From assembly GCF_900496995.4 (NCBI RefSeq), contig NC_044011.1, positions 46,735,541-46,799,540 on the forward strand: a stretch of DNA of 64,000 nucleotides, in the 5' to 3' direction. This DNA is from Aquila chrysaetos chrysaetos. Taxonomy: Eukaryota > Chordata > Aves > Accipitriformes > Accipitridae. Below, one piece after another: positions 11,050 to 26,760 of the stretch. The number at the start of each line of letters is the position of its first letter. Within the stretch, counting starts at the first letter, position 1. Position numbers and translations under genes: made by a program. The notes beneath the pieces are model-generated. The model did no database searches. It was not told the origin of the DNA and saw nothing but the letters and a program-made list of their open reading frames with translations.

Positions 11050-14000
11050 TTAATAAAGCTGGATTTTAGCTGAGCTGAGGGGACTCTGGCCTTGCCGTGT
11101 CCTACACCCTGGGGACTGCCACGCCACTGTCCCTCCTGTCCCTGGCTCGCCGCCCACCCTGGCCCAGGGACTGCCACTCCCTGACCTGTGGCCACCTGGA
11201 AAGAAAAGGGGACATTTTCCAGCACCCCACAATGGGTGACACCCTGCACCGTCCCCGGTGCCCATCACCCCAGCACTGGGGCACTGCTCACCGTGCTGCG
11301 GGATGCCCGTGGCCGCCTCTGTCCCGACTCTCCATGGGACCTCCAGCGCCGTCCCCCAGTCCCAGGTGGGGACGGGGACCACGGGCAAGAAGACCCCCTC
11401 CAAGGGTGATGGTGGTGGTGAGGGACCTGCTGGGGAGAAGGCAGGAGACAGCGACGTCACCATGGTGTCATGATGGGGCCACCTTCCCCGAGAAGGTGAC
11501 AATGCTTGGGGTCAGAGGAGGGGGTCCAGGGACCCTTCGCTCACCCCCATAGGCCCCATCGGTGTCCTCGAGGCTGAAGCAGAGGCCATCGACAGCTACG
11601 GCCAGCGCCCGGGCGAAGCTGGCATCCAGGAGGAAGGAGCCATCGCAGGAGCTCACCAAGCTGCAGCGGGCGCTGGCGAAGTTGTCCTCCGAGACAGACC
11701 CCCAGCCGTTCAGTAGTGACCCCCCTGGCGAGCCCCTTGTTGCTGGCCGCTCTTCCTCCTCTTCTTCTTCCTCCTCCTCCTCCTCACCCAGCTCAGAGGC
11801 TGGTGGCCCATAGATGTAGCCATAGGTGTGTGGCGGTGAGAAGGACCGTGGCGTGGCTGGTGCTGGAGGGCTGTGGGGGGACATGGCGAGGATGCTGCTG
11901 GCACTGGGGGATGCTGCCACGACGGTGGTGTCCCAGGGGGACGGGGTGTACCTGGGGCAGGTGGTGTCCTGGTCCATCTCCAGGTCCTCAGCCACCCGCT
12001 GCGGTGTGAGGACTCCGTCGCTGAATGCCGGCGAGAGGCGCCCGGTGACCGGTGACCTGTCCCTTGGGTGCCTGGTGGCCGGGTACATGTCCTTGGGGTA
12101 CCTGGTGGCCAGAAACATGTCCCTTGGGTGCCTGGTCACCAGTGATGCATCCCTGGGGTGCCTGGTGGCTAGGAACATGTCCTTGGGGTACCTGGTGACC
12201 AGGGACATGTCCTTGGGGTACCTGTTGCCCAAGAACATGTCTCTCTGGTGACCAGTGACTGGGGACATCTCTTCAGGGTGCCTGGTGACTGGGGATGTGT
12301 CCCTTGGGGGCCTGGTGGCTGAGGATGTGTCCTTGGGATGCCTCATGGCTGGTGATATGTCCTTTGGGTACCTGGTGATCAGGAACATGTCCCTTGGGTG
12401 CCTGGTCACCAGTGATAGGTCCCTAGGGTGCCTGGCTGCCAGTAACATGTCCTTGGGGTACCTGCTGCCCAAGAATGTGTCCTTGCGGTGACCGGGGACC
12501 GGAGACATCTCCTCAGGGTGCCTGGTGAGTGGGGATGTGTCCCTGGGGTGCCTGGTCACTGGTGATGTATCCCTGGGGTGCCTGGTGGCTGGGGACATGT
12601 CCTTTGGGTATCTGGTGGCCAGAAATGTGTCCCTTGGTTGCCTGGTCTCTGGTGATGTGTCCCTGGGGTGCCTGGTGGCTGGGGACATGTCCTTGGGGTA
12701 CCTGGTGCCCAAGAACTAGTACCTGTGGTGCCTGGGGACTGGGGACATCTCCTCAGGGTGCCTGGTGACTGGGGATGTGTCCCTGGGGTGCCCAGTGGCT
12801 AAGAGTGTGTCCTTGGGATGCCTGGTGGCTGGTGACATGTCCTCAGGGTACCTGCTGGACAGGAACATGTCCCTTGGGTGCCTGGTCACCCATAATGGGT
12901 CCCTGGTGACCAGAGACATGTCCTTGTGGTACCTGGTGGCCAGGAACTTGTCCCTGCGGTGCCCAGTGGCTGGGGACTTCTCCTTGGAGTGCCTGGTGAC
13001 TGCAGATGTGTCCCTTGGGTGCCTGCTGGTTGGAGACATGTCCCTCTGGTGCTTGGTCACTGGTGATGGATCCCTGGGGTGCCTGGTGACCGGGGACAGG
13101 TCCCTCAGGCACCTGGTGACCAGGGTGGTGTCCTCAGGGTGCCTGGTGGCCAAGATTGTGTCCCTCTGGTGCCTGGTGGCTGGTGATGGGTCCTTGGGGG
13201 GCTGGGTGGCCGGTGACATGTCCCTGGGATGCCTGGTGACTGCTGACACATCCTTGGGGTGCTTGCTGGCCAGGAACATGTCCTTGGGGTGCTCAGGGAG
13301 CAGGGACATGTCTCTAGGGTGTCTGGTGACCGGTGACACATCCCTGGGGCTCTCAGTGACTGGGGACGTGTCCCTGGGATGCCGAGTGGCTGGAGATGCG
13401 TCCCTGGGGATCCCAGTGACTGGGGACATGTCCTTGGGGCACCTGGTGACCAGGGATGTGTCCCTGGGGCACACAGTGGCCAGGGACCTGCAGATGCAAG
13501 GGACACGGTGGCTTTTGCAGCACAGGGTTGGGGTGCTGAGCACCCAGCTGCATCCCCGGGGCGGGGACAACCAGACTCACCGGGTCACTGGTGGGTGCCA
13601 TGCATGGGGTGGTCTTGGGGGTGTCACTGGTGACCCGGTGACAGCAGAGGCCAGAGAGGTGCCGCCCCGCTGCAGTTTTGGGGAGCTGAAAACCGGCAGC
13701 TGCTGTCGGTCCCCTCCGGCTGTCACTGTGGTGTCGGTGTCACCATCACGTCCCCTTCGCTGAGGCCACCCAGCTGCCGGCCCAAAATCCGTCTCCCACT
13801 CGCCTCTGCTCCCAGTGATGGGGACGTGGCCGGGGCCACCCATGAGCACTGGGGTGCTGTGCACTTGGTGCAGCTCTGCATAGGGGAGGGGGCACGCAGA
13901 GCCATGAGCCACCTCTCTGGTGTCTCCCGTGTCCCCCCATGTCTCCCCCATACCCACCTCGCTTGTGGATGCGCTCCCAGGGTGCTGGGTTCGGGGTGCT

Positions 14001-17000
14001 GGGCGACGTGCGCACCCCGGGGTGCCCCCCACTGCAGCACCCCGTCTCCCCAAGGGGCGGCGGTTGCCCCCTGTGGTTGGGTGGTGTGGGGGGGCCAAGG
14101 CTCGGTGGCTCCAAGGACAGGGCTGGAGGGGCGAGAGAGGTTGGGGCACCCATGGGTGCTGAGCCGGGCGTCCCTTGTCCCCTCCGTCCTCGGCTCTGTC
14201 TGTCCCCGGGGTCCCTGCTGCCTGAAGAGAGGTAACGGGGGGCACCCAGGCAGGGGTCCCATGGCACTGGGGGGTCCCCACGCATAGGGTGGGGGTATCG
14301 GGCACACTTTGCTGGCCCCATAGCACCCTGTGAGGGTCCTAGGCACTGGGTGGGGGGTCCCGTGGCAGTGGGTGAGGGGTCCCATGGCACTGGGTGGGGT
14401 CCCAGCCCTGGGGCTCACTGGAGGGATGGGGGTCCCATAGCACCGGCGGGGTTCCCAAGGCACTGGGTGGGGGTCCCAGCCCCCATGGGGCTCACTGGAG
14501 GGGTGGGGGTCCCTGCCGTCACTGTCCAGGAGCCGGTTGCTGAGGCTGCTGCTGCTGCTGAGGTTTCCGGGGGCACAGCCGGGTTTCCAGGGGCCACCGA
14601 GCCACGGCGAGTCACCAGCCACCAGCCTGCGGGGCAAGGGGTGCCATCAGGGTGCCCCATCCCCACCATGCCAGGGATGTCCCCGTGTCCCCCACCCCAC
14701 GGCTGCTCACCTGCGGTGAGGTGTGGTGTCCTGGCTCTTGAGGCGCTGGCAGAGGAGGAGGAGGAGGGCGAGCCAGGCCAACCAGAGCAGCGAGCCAGCG
14801 GCTGCAATGACGGCGGGCTGCTGCAGCACCCATGCCACGCCGGTGCTCTCCGCCGTCAGCCCTGCAAGGGTCCCACCGGTGTCACCCCTGTGCCACCACC
14901 TTGACCCCTACCTGCACCCCACCTCGGTCCCTGACCCCTACCCAGGACGCTGCAGGTGGCATTGCTGGGAACCCCCAGCCCTGCACCATTGAAAGCCGCC
15001 ACCTGGACACAGAATTCGGCCCCAGGGCTTGGGAGGAGAGTTTCCAGGTGTCGGGTGCCTTCGTCCACTGTCCTATTGGTGGTGTGCTGCCAGCCCTCGC
15101 CCATTGACCAGACCTGGCAGGCACCAAGAGGATGGGGCCCCTTAGATGAATCTCTTTGGTGGACCTCCATTGATGGATCCCCCTTGGATGGACCCCTTTG
15201 CATGGACCCCCTTGGATGAATGTCCCTAGGATGGACCCCCCCCCCCGGATGGGCCCCCTTGGATGAATCCACTAGGATGAATGCCCTGGGATGGATCTCC
15301 ACCTTGGTTGGCCCCTTTGGATGAACCCCCTTGTCAAGATCCCTCTTGGATGGACCCCTTGGATGGATCCCCCCTTGGACAGGCACTCCTTGGATGGCCA
15401 ACCTTGGATAGGTCCCCACCTTTGATAGGCTCCCTTCTTGGATATATTCCCCTTAGACAGATCCCTTGGATGGACCCTCCTTGGCCCGAAGTCCACCAGC
15501 CCTGCCCCCCCCGTCCCATCACCCCAAACCTTGTAGCCCCGGATGATGCCATTGTGCGCCTCAGGAGGAGGTGGCTCCCAGCTCACGACCACGGTGCCAT
15601 TCCCTGTCTCAGCCTGGCCCACGGTGACGTGCTGGGGCGCCGCGCTTGGCACTGCCGGGACAGGAGTGCTGAGACTGCCTGGGACCACCAGCCAACCCCT
15701 CCATCCTCCACCCGGGCATCCCTGGGGACACCCAACACCCAACGCACCTTCCTCGGGTATCCAGAGGTGCCTGCTGTTGCTGTCCAAGCCCTGGGTCCCT
15801 CCAGCATAGGGTCGGACCTTGAACTCGTACTTGTAGCCCCTGCGGAGCGCAGGGATGATGGCGCTGAGCTCCCTGCCTGCGTCGTGTTGGACCCAGGAGG
15901 TGCTGGCAGGGAGCAGGCAGCGGTACAGCACCATGTAGCCCACCGGCACCGGTGCTGGCATAAGCATCTGAAGGGGATGGGAAGGATTACGAGTCATGGT
16001 GAGACACGGGGGATGTGGCTCCAGCCTCATCCCTGTGTCCTGTCCTCTGGTGGGGACATCCCGGCATCACACCAACCTGCCAGCGGAGCCGGACAGCGGC
16101 GGTGGGCAGCATGGTGCCATTGTCCAGGTGCAGCCGCACGGCCAGCAGGTCCCGTGGCGCAGCCTCCTGCCGGTCTGACAGCTGGTCTGTGGGGCAGAGG
16201 GAGGCTAACGGTGGGGCCGGGCAGGAGCAAGGTCCCCTGGCACCTGCCAGGGCACCCACCTCAGATACCCATGCCTGGAGACCCTGATGTCTCCCTGGAT
16301 GGACCCACTCAAATGGACCCCTTGGATGGACCCACTTGGATGGACCTCCTTGGCCGGACACCTTTTGATGGATCTATCTTGGATGGATACCTCTTGGATG
16401 GACACCTCTTGGATGGATCCCCTTTGATGGACCCCATGATAGACCCCTATTGATGTGTCCCGAGACGGACCCTTTGGATGAATACCTCTTGTTCAATCCC
16501 CCTTTAATGGACCCCCACCTTGGACAGTCCCCCTTAAATGGATCTTCTTGGAGGAACCTGCTTGGATGGATGCCCTTTAGATGGACTCTCTTGAATGGAT
16601 CCCCTTGGATGGACCCCCACCTGGATGCATCCCCTGAGATGGATCCCCTTACATGGACATGCTTGGATGAATCCTGTTGGATGGATGCTTTTAGATGGAC
16701 CTCCTGAGATGGACCCCCTTCAGAAGTACTCCCTTTGATGGACCCTCCTTGAAATGGACCCCCTTAGATGACTCGGTTGGATGGACCTTTTTTTGATGGA
16801 CCCCCTTGGATAGACCTTCCTGGATGGACCCCCATGGATGGACTCCCCTTGGATGACCTCCTTGGATGAACCCCATTAGATGGACCCTGTTAGACGGATC
16901 CCCTTGCACGGACCCCCAGATGGCCCTGGGTGTCTGTGATGGTGGAGCCCATGGAGGTCCCACCACTGACCTTCCACGCGGAGGCGGGCGGTGGCGGCGG

Positions 17001-17980
17001 CGGTGCCCAGCTGGCTCTGCGCTGTACACACATAGGTGCCGGCGTCGGCAGGTGTCACGGCGTAGAGGCGCAACGTGTGCTCCCGGTCCACCTCATGCCT
17101 GCAGGTCACCAGCTCTCCATCAGCCCCATCCCCACCCCGGGGATGGGACACCTCCACCCTGCCACCACCTACCTGCCCCAGGGCAGGTCCCCACGTTCCT
17201 TGTGCCACTGCACCCGCGGCGCTGGGTCACCTTGGGCGCCGCAGCCCAGCTCCACGGTGCTGCCGGCCACCGCTACAGCGTCGCTTGGGCGCCGCACGAT
17301 GGTTGGCTTCTCTGTGTGGGGGACATTGAGGACATGGCACCAAGTCTGGGCATGACGTGTCCACCACCCATGGGAGACCCTTGGCTTACCTAGGACGGAG
17401 ACGCGGGCCCCCCGGCTCTCCCTCTCGCCCGCCGCATTGGCCGCCACGCAGATGTAGAGCCCGGAGTCGCTCCGTCGCGCCGGTGCCACCCGCAACTTCC
17501 CGTTGGTGACCACATACCTGTCACCCGCCAAGTCCAAGGTCACCCCGTCCTTCTTCCAGGTGACACGGGGTTCGGGGTGCCCCAAGGGGGGGACGCAATC
17601 CAGCTCCAACGCTTGCCCCGCCGTGGCCACCAAATCACCCGGCTGCAGGCGGAAATTCTCCCGCAGCGCTGCGGTGGGGACACCATGGGTGGGGGGGGAC
17701 ACGCAGGGTTTTTTAGGAGCCCCCCACCCGCATCGTCCCCACTGGGTGTCCTTACCAGCTGTGGTTTGGGGTGCCGCAGCTGCGCCGGGGGGGGTGGCAG
17801 CCTGTGGGGTGACGTAGAGGCTAGTGGGCGCACCAAGCGGGCACGGTCTCAGCCCCGGGGTGGGGGGACGGGGGGCAAAGTTAAGGGTATTTTGCCCCCC
17901 CGGGGGCTGCACTCACCTCCCTGGCGCAGCGCGGTGAGGCAGAGCCCCAAGCCCAGCGCCATCGCCCAGCCGCCCGCCAT
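11050..17980 (-). CDS. ROBO4: ROBO4, roundabout guidance receptor 4 (magic roundabout)
   Basis: Roundabout-family receptor known for endothelial expression and vessel stability. Exons in transcript order: 17980-17917 (ATG, hydrophobic signal peptide), 17820-17756 (uncertain), 17668-17390, 17311-17173, 17098-16971, 16186-16077, 15967-15748, 15651-15530, 15113-14942, 14861-14711 (membrane segment), 14626-14496, 14221-13958, 13875-13581, 12056-11545, 11426-11292, 11195-11050 (stop TAA). About 977 residues, against 1007 in human. Recognisable blocks are an Ig2-like domain starting ALRENF, an Ig3-like domain ending GTYVCTAQS, two FN3 domains (EFKVRPY, NGIIRGYK), a poly-Leu membrane helix, LSSSSSLSNRL, SPPHTYGYI with an acidic run, and NGWGSVSEDN. 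The tail is clearly ROBO4. Phases agree for every exon except 17820-17756, which is one base off and contains an 8-base C run. The last exon rests on phase and weak similarity only. Confidence 0.92.
11052..11057 (+). terminator. Poly(A) signal AATAAA, ROBO3
   Basis: First canonical AATAAA on the + strand after the ROBO3 stop. It overlaps by one base the complement of the proposed ROBO4 stop codon (11050-11052). Confidence 0.65.
12057..13495. repeat. 30-bp minisatellite filling a ROBO4 intron
   Basis: Roughly 48 copies of a 30-bp unit (ggtgcctggtgac on the + strand, then nnggnacatgtccytgg) fill ROBO4 intron 12057-13580. Because 30 is divisible by three, both strands stay open; on the ROBO4 strand the unit reads as a decapeptide like TRHPRDTSPV. 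One in-frame TAG near 12717 interrupts it. The ROBO4 acceptor lies in the final copy. Confidence 0.92.
14228..14512. repeat. Minisatellite, ggcactgggtgggggtccca
   Basis: About ten imperfect units of 25-30 bp containing ggcactgggtgg and gggtcccatgg, filling ROBO4 intron 14222-14495. The array reaches the donor site at 14495. Confidence 0.8.
15140..15485. repeat. Minisatellite, ttggatggaccccc family, copy A
   Basis: Units of about 14-25 bp built on ttggatggaccccc and ttggatgaat fill ROBO4 intron 15114-15529. The same family recurs in another ROBO4 intron at 16285-16925. Confidence 0.85.
16285..16925. repeat. Minisatellite, ttggatggaccccc family, copy B
   Basis: Array of the same ttggatggaccccc unit family as 15140-15485, inside ROBO4 intron 16187-16970. 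Three exons (15530-15651, 15748-15967, 16077-16186) separate the two arrays and are free of it. Confidence 0.85.
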
Positions 17981-18508
17981 GCCAGCCCTGGCCAGCCTTC
18001 CCTCTTCCTTCCTAAATCCTGGTCCCTCCCCATCAGCACAGGGACCGGATCCGGCTCCGGATAGCGGGGGACAATAGCCGGACGTGGGGGCCGGGAAGTG
18101 CTGGAGGTTGGAGGGGGTTGCACGGACACAAACAGATCGGGCAAGCCATGGCAGTGTTAGCGCCTGGGCGCGGAGGCACTGGCAGCACCCAGAGGCAGTG
18201 GGGATGGGGACGCCAGCAGTTAACGAATTTAATTAACCAGAAGAAATTCCCCCCTCCCTGCCGTGTTCAGAGGAAGACGAATGAAGAAGAAACGAGCTCT
18301 CGGCTGGGGGCGCCGTCAGTAGGGATCAGAGTGAACCGTCCAGGGCCTCCCAGGCTCTGCAAGCTTAAATTTGAGCGCCAGCCAGGTGCGTCGAGCTCAT
18401 CTGGTCTCAGCTGTCACCCACCTCTCATGCGTCCCCCCCACCCCAGGCGGGCACCCTGTCCCACAAAGACACCCAAGGGTGCCGCCGCTAGCCGGGTAGT
18501 ACGTTTAG
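17981..18508. other. ROBO4 upstream region / ROBO4-HEPACAM gap
   Basis: Short gap between the ROBO4 start codon and the HEPACAM poly(A) signal. It must hold the ROBO4 5' UTR and promoter. I see no TATA box at a fixed distance and no ORF with family similarity. Moderately GC-rich, with one AT-rich patch near 18220-18240. Confidence 0.5.
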
Positions 18509-18514
18509 TTTATT
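18509..18514 (-). terminator. Poly(A) signal AATAAA, HEPACAM
   Basis: TTTATT on the + strand is AATAAA on the minus strand. It is the first canonical signal I found downstream of the HEPACAM stop (20292) and would give a 3' UTR of about 1.8 kb made largely of repeats. Confidence 0.55.
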
Positions 18515-18789
18515 GGTTAGTAGCGCACCCCGAGCACCTCGGGGTGCCCCGGCACCCACCCTGGGTGCCCTGGGGCCCGGCTTGCTTGGCTGGCCGCTCT
18601 CTGGTTTTCATCCTAAACCTATTTCCCGGGAAGGCCTGGGGGAGAGGTGACGGTGGTGCCCCAAAACCGGGGGATTTTCACAGAAAATCCAGGCGCGGCG
18701 GTGGGGCAGTGCTCGGGCCGGGGGTTCGAGCCCACGTTTAGGGGACGGTGCAGCCGGGGAGCTGGGGGGAGGAGGGAGCCCCCCGTTTA

Positions 18790-20110
18790 GGCTGCCTGCA
18801 TGCGTGCGCGCTTGGGCGAGCTCGCGTGCTAGCATGTCCCCCCGCTCCGTGCAGCGCCGGGCTCCTGTGTGCATGGGCCTGTGTGCTGCGGCGGGTGGGC
18901 ACGGCGCTCTTGCACACACTGGATGCATGTGTCCTCGCTCAGCGTGCTGTGTGCGTGCTCCCCGCGCGCTCGTGCACGCTCCGTGCACAGTCTTAGCTGC
19001 ATGCTTCGTGCACGCTCTCTTCACATGTTCCATGCGTGGCCCCTGCAAGCACTGCACACACGCTCTCTCCTCATGCTCTTTGCTCCCTCGCTGCGTGCTC
19101 CATGCACGCTCCCGCTGCGTGCTCCATGCATGCCCTGCGCAAATGCTGTGTGGATGCTCGCTTTGCACGCTCCGTGCATGCCCTCTTGCAAGCTTCACGT
19201 ATGCTCTTTTCTCACACTCCCTGCACGCTCTCACCACACGCTCTGTGCACGCTCTGCACAGACTCTCTTTGCACACTCGTGCTCTCTGCACACTCCATGC
19301 ACGCTCGGAGAGCACTCCCAATGCTCTCTCGCGAATGCCACGCAGAGTCTTACCTGCACGTTCCATGCACACCCTCTGCACAGTCCATGCACGCTTTCTC
19401 CACGTTCTCCACGTGCTCGCTCTCCGCGCAATCCATGCAGTCTTAGCTGCACGCTCCGTGCATGTTCTCTCCACGCCCTCCACACGCTCTCTTGCACACT
19501 CTGTGCATGCTCTCTTTGCACGTTGTATGCACGCTCTCTCTGCACACCCTCGTGCATGCCCCCTTGCACCCTCTGTGCACGTTGTCTCTGCGTGTTCCAG
19601 GCACACCCTGTCCGCGTGCCCTGGGCACGTCCTTTTGCATGCTTGCTGCATGATCTGTCTGCACACTCCGCGCATGCTCTTTCCACACACTTCGCGCACG
19701 GTCTCTCCGCACGCTCGGTCCGTGACATCCCTGCACACACTGTGTACGCTCTCTCTGCACGTTGCGCACATGCCCTCTTGCACGCTCGGTGCACACGCTC
19801 TCTGTTCGCTCTCTCTGCATGCTCCCTGCGTGCTAACTCTGCATCCTCTGTGCATGCTCTATCTGCGCATTGCACGCACGCTCACTCTGCACGCTCCATC
19901 CATGCCCTCCTGCACGCTCCGTGCACGCTTTCTCTGCACACTGCGTGCATGCCCTCCTGAAGACTCTGTGATTGCTCTCTCTGTGCGCGCCGCGCATGCC
20001 CTCTCGCACGCTCCGTGCATGCTCTCGCTGCACTCTGCATGCACGCTCTCTCCCGCACGCTCCCAGCACACCCGCATGCCTTCCGCACGCTCCCTGCACG
20101 CTCGTCCCGG
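18790..20110. repeat. Alternating purine-pyrimidine minisatellite, ctctctgcacgctccgtgcatg
   Basis: About 1.3 kb of imperfect units mixing gcacgctc, cgtgcatgc and tctctgca, with higher-order spacing of roughly 30-40 bp. It probably lies in the HEPACAM 3' UTR. It produces a 533-residue ORF on + and a 415-residue ORF on minus, both without family similarity and both explained by the repeat. Confidence 0.85.
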
Positions 20111-20291
20111 CGAGAAAGCCATTAAAGCGACGCCCCAGGAAGACGGGGGACGGAAGAGGGGAGCTCCGGGTGGGATCAATAGCAAATTAGTGACTTTACG
20201 CCGAGCTGAACGATGTCCGGTGGCGGGAGCGGGGCCGTGCTGGTGTCCCCACTCGCTCGCCGCCACCGAAGCGCGCACACGTCCCCCTCGC

Positions 20292-25365
<5,074 letters not shown>

Positions 25366-26480
25366 TTCGGGCAGGCTGGCCCCCCGAATCTCTCCGCTTC
25401 CCCACTCCGGGCACGTCCCTCGGCGCTCCCGGCTTGGAGCTCTGCCCGGCTAATTTATTTTTTTTTTTCCCTTTTTTTTTTTTTTGTTCTTTCCTTTCTC
25501 AATAGAGCCCTGTGTCCTGGTGGCTTTCGCCTCCCCAGCGGCCTCAAGCTGACATTTATTTTGGGAAAAAACACTCAGATTTGCAATTTTCCCCCCCATT
25601 ACAACCCCCCATTTCCATGTTTTCCTGGTCCCAAGGAGATTGCTCGAGGTCGGGGGCATCACCCCGTCAAGCCTGGCTAAGGTTTGCCATCCTCTCTGTG
25701 GGCAATGCCATGGGATTTAGGGCTCTGAGCATCCCATTAAGTCGAGGGGTTTTTTTTGGGGGGGGGTATTTTGCAAAGCTGGATACCCCCCCCCCAGTGG
25801 AGATCCCCCCTCCCTTTTTTTCTCTTCCCAGGCTTTAAAATGAAGCCGCAGTTGCATCCAGGCTTCGTTCCAGCTCCAATGCCAATTAGCGCCGGTTCCC
25901 CGGGCATCGCTGAATAGGGCAGCAGGGATGCGGGGCAGGATGCCCGTAGTCGCTTCCCACCCCCCTTTCTGAGACCTGCCAAACTCATCACCCCAGTGAG
26001 CCACCCCAAAGAGGCTCCCCGGCCCCAAAAAAGGGGCCAAGGCCTCCAAGCATCCTGCCCCAGCAGGATGGAGCTGCTTTTGGGGGGAAACGGGACACTT
26101 TTGGGGGGGGACGTTATGGGGGGATGCTGTGGGGAGGTGTTTTGGGGGGACTTTTTGGGAGGACGCTATAGGGAGATGCTATAAGGAGGGATTGGGGGGG
26201 GTGATATAGGGAGATGCTTTGAGGGACTTTTTTGGGGGTCATTAAGGGGAAATGCTATAGGGGGTGGGGAGGTGCTTTGGGGTGATGCTATAGGAGGAGA
26301 TTTTGGGGGGGGACCCTGTGGGGAGATGTTAAAAGAAGATGCTTTGGGGGGTTCGGGGATGCCATGGGGGACACTATAGGGATATTTTGGGGGGCATTTC
26401 AGGGGGATGCTCTGGGGGGTTGTGGAGGGGACACAGAACAGTCACCGCCCCCCCCCTCCGCCCCCGCCGTGTCCTGCCCG
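25366..26480. other. HEPACAM-CCDC15 divergent intergenic region
   Basis: Gap between divergently transcribed genes. It should contain the HEPACAM 5' UTR and promoter. Visible content: oligo-T runs at about 25447-25486, C-rich and G-rich runs near 25590 and 25757-25795, and a G-rich repeat at 26090-26410. No ORF resembles a known protein. Confidence 0.5.
26090..26412. repeat. Minisatellite, gatgctatagggagatgctttgggg
   Basis: About 10-12 imperfect units with gatgctatag, ggggatgctttgg and ttttgggggg, 20-35 bp each, just left of the CCDC15 GC-rich promoter. Confidence 0.75.
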
Positions 26481-26760
26481 CGGCGGGACGCGAACCCGCG
26501 TGCTCGGGGACGCGTGGGGGCGGGCCGCTGTGCGGGGGCGGGGCCGGGAGGGGCTGGAGCGAAGCGGGGGCGGGGCCGGGGGGCGGGGTCCGGGGGTCTG
26601 GAGCGAGCGGGGGCGGGGCCGGGACGAGCCGGAGGGGCTGGGGCAGTGGGCGGGGCCGGGCGGGGATGTGGGCGGGGCCGGGCGGGGATGTGGGCGGGGC
26701 CGGGCGGGCGGAAGTGGCGGTGGGCTTCGAAGCGTCGGCTGAGGCGGAAGTGGCGGTTGG
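26480..26760 (+). promoter_or_regulatory. GC-rich promoter and probable noncoding exon 1 of CCDC15
   Basis: Very GC-rich block with many GGGCGGGGC (SP1-type) sites and two CGGAAGTG ETS/GABP-type sites at 26709-26716 and 26745-26752. Such combinations are usual at TATA-less housekeeping promoters. A plausible donor (gttg|gtaggg) near 26761 pairs with the acceptor cttccccag at 27391-27399, which begins the exon carrying the CCDC15 start codon. The exact transcription start is not determinable. Confidence 0.65.

Larger units (their letters stand above)
9830..11075 (+). other. ROBO3 3' UTR (inferred)
   Basis: The stretch from the ROBO3 stop to the first canonical AATAAA on the + strand. Most of it (about 9985-10980) is a purine-rich minisatellite. 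No other + strand gene is seen, so it is read as 3' UTR. Its right end runs into the last ROBO4 exon on the other strand. Confidence 0.6.

Noticed and set aside
11468-12712. 414-residue minus-strand ORF
   Set aside because: Only its part from 12056 downward is ROBO4 exon, and after 11545 it runs into an intron. The rest is the 30-bp minisatellite kept open by its period.
12716-13570. 284-residue minus-strand ORF of decapeptide repeats
   Set aside because: Same minisatellite; the phased donor at 13580 puts it in an intron and it ends at a TAG near 12717.
15281-16453. 390-residue + ORF
   Set aside because: Antisense to phased ROBO4 exons and made partly of the ttggatggacc repeat.
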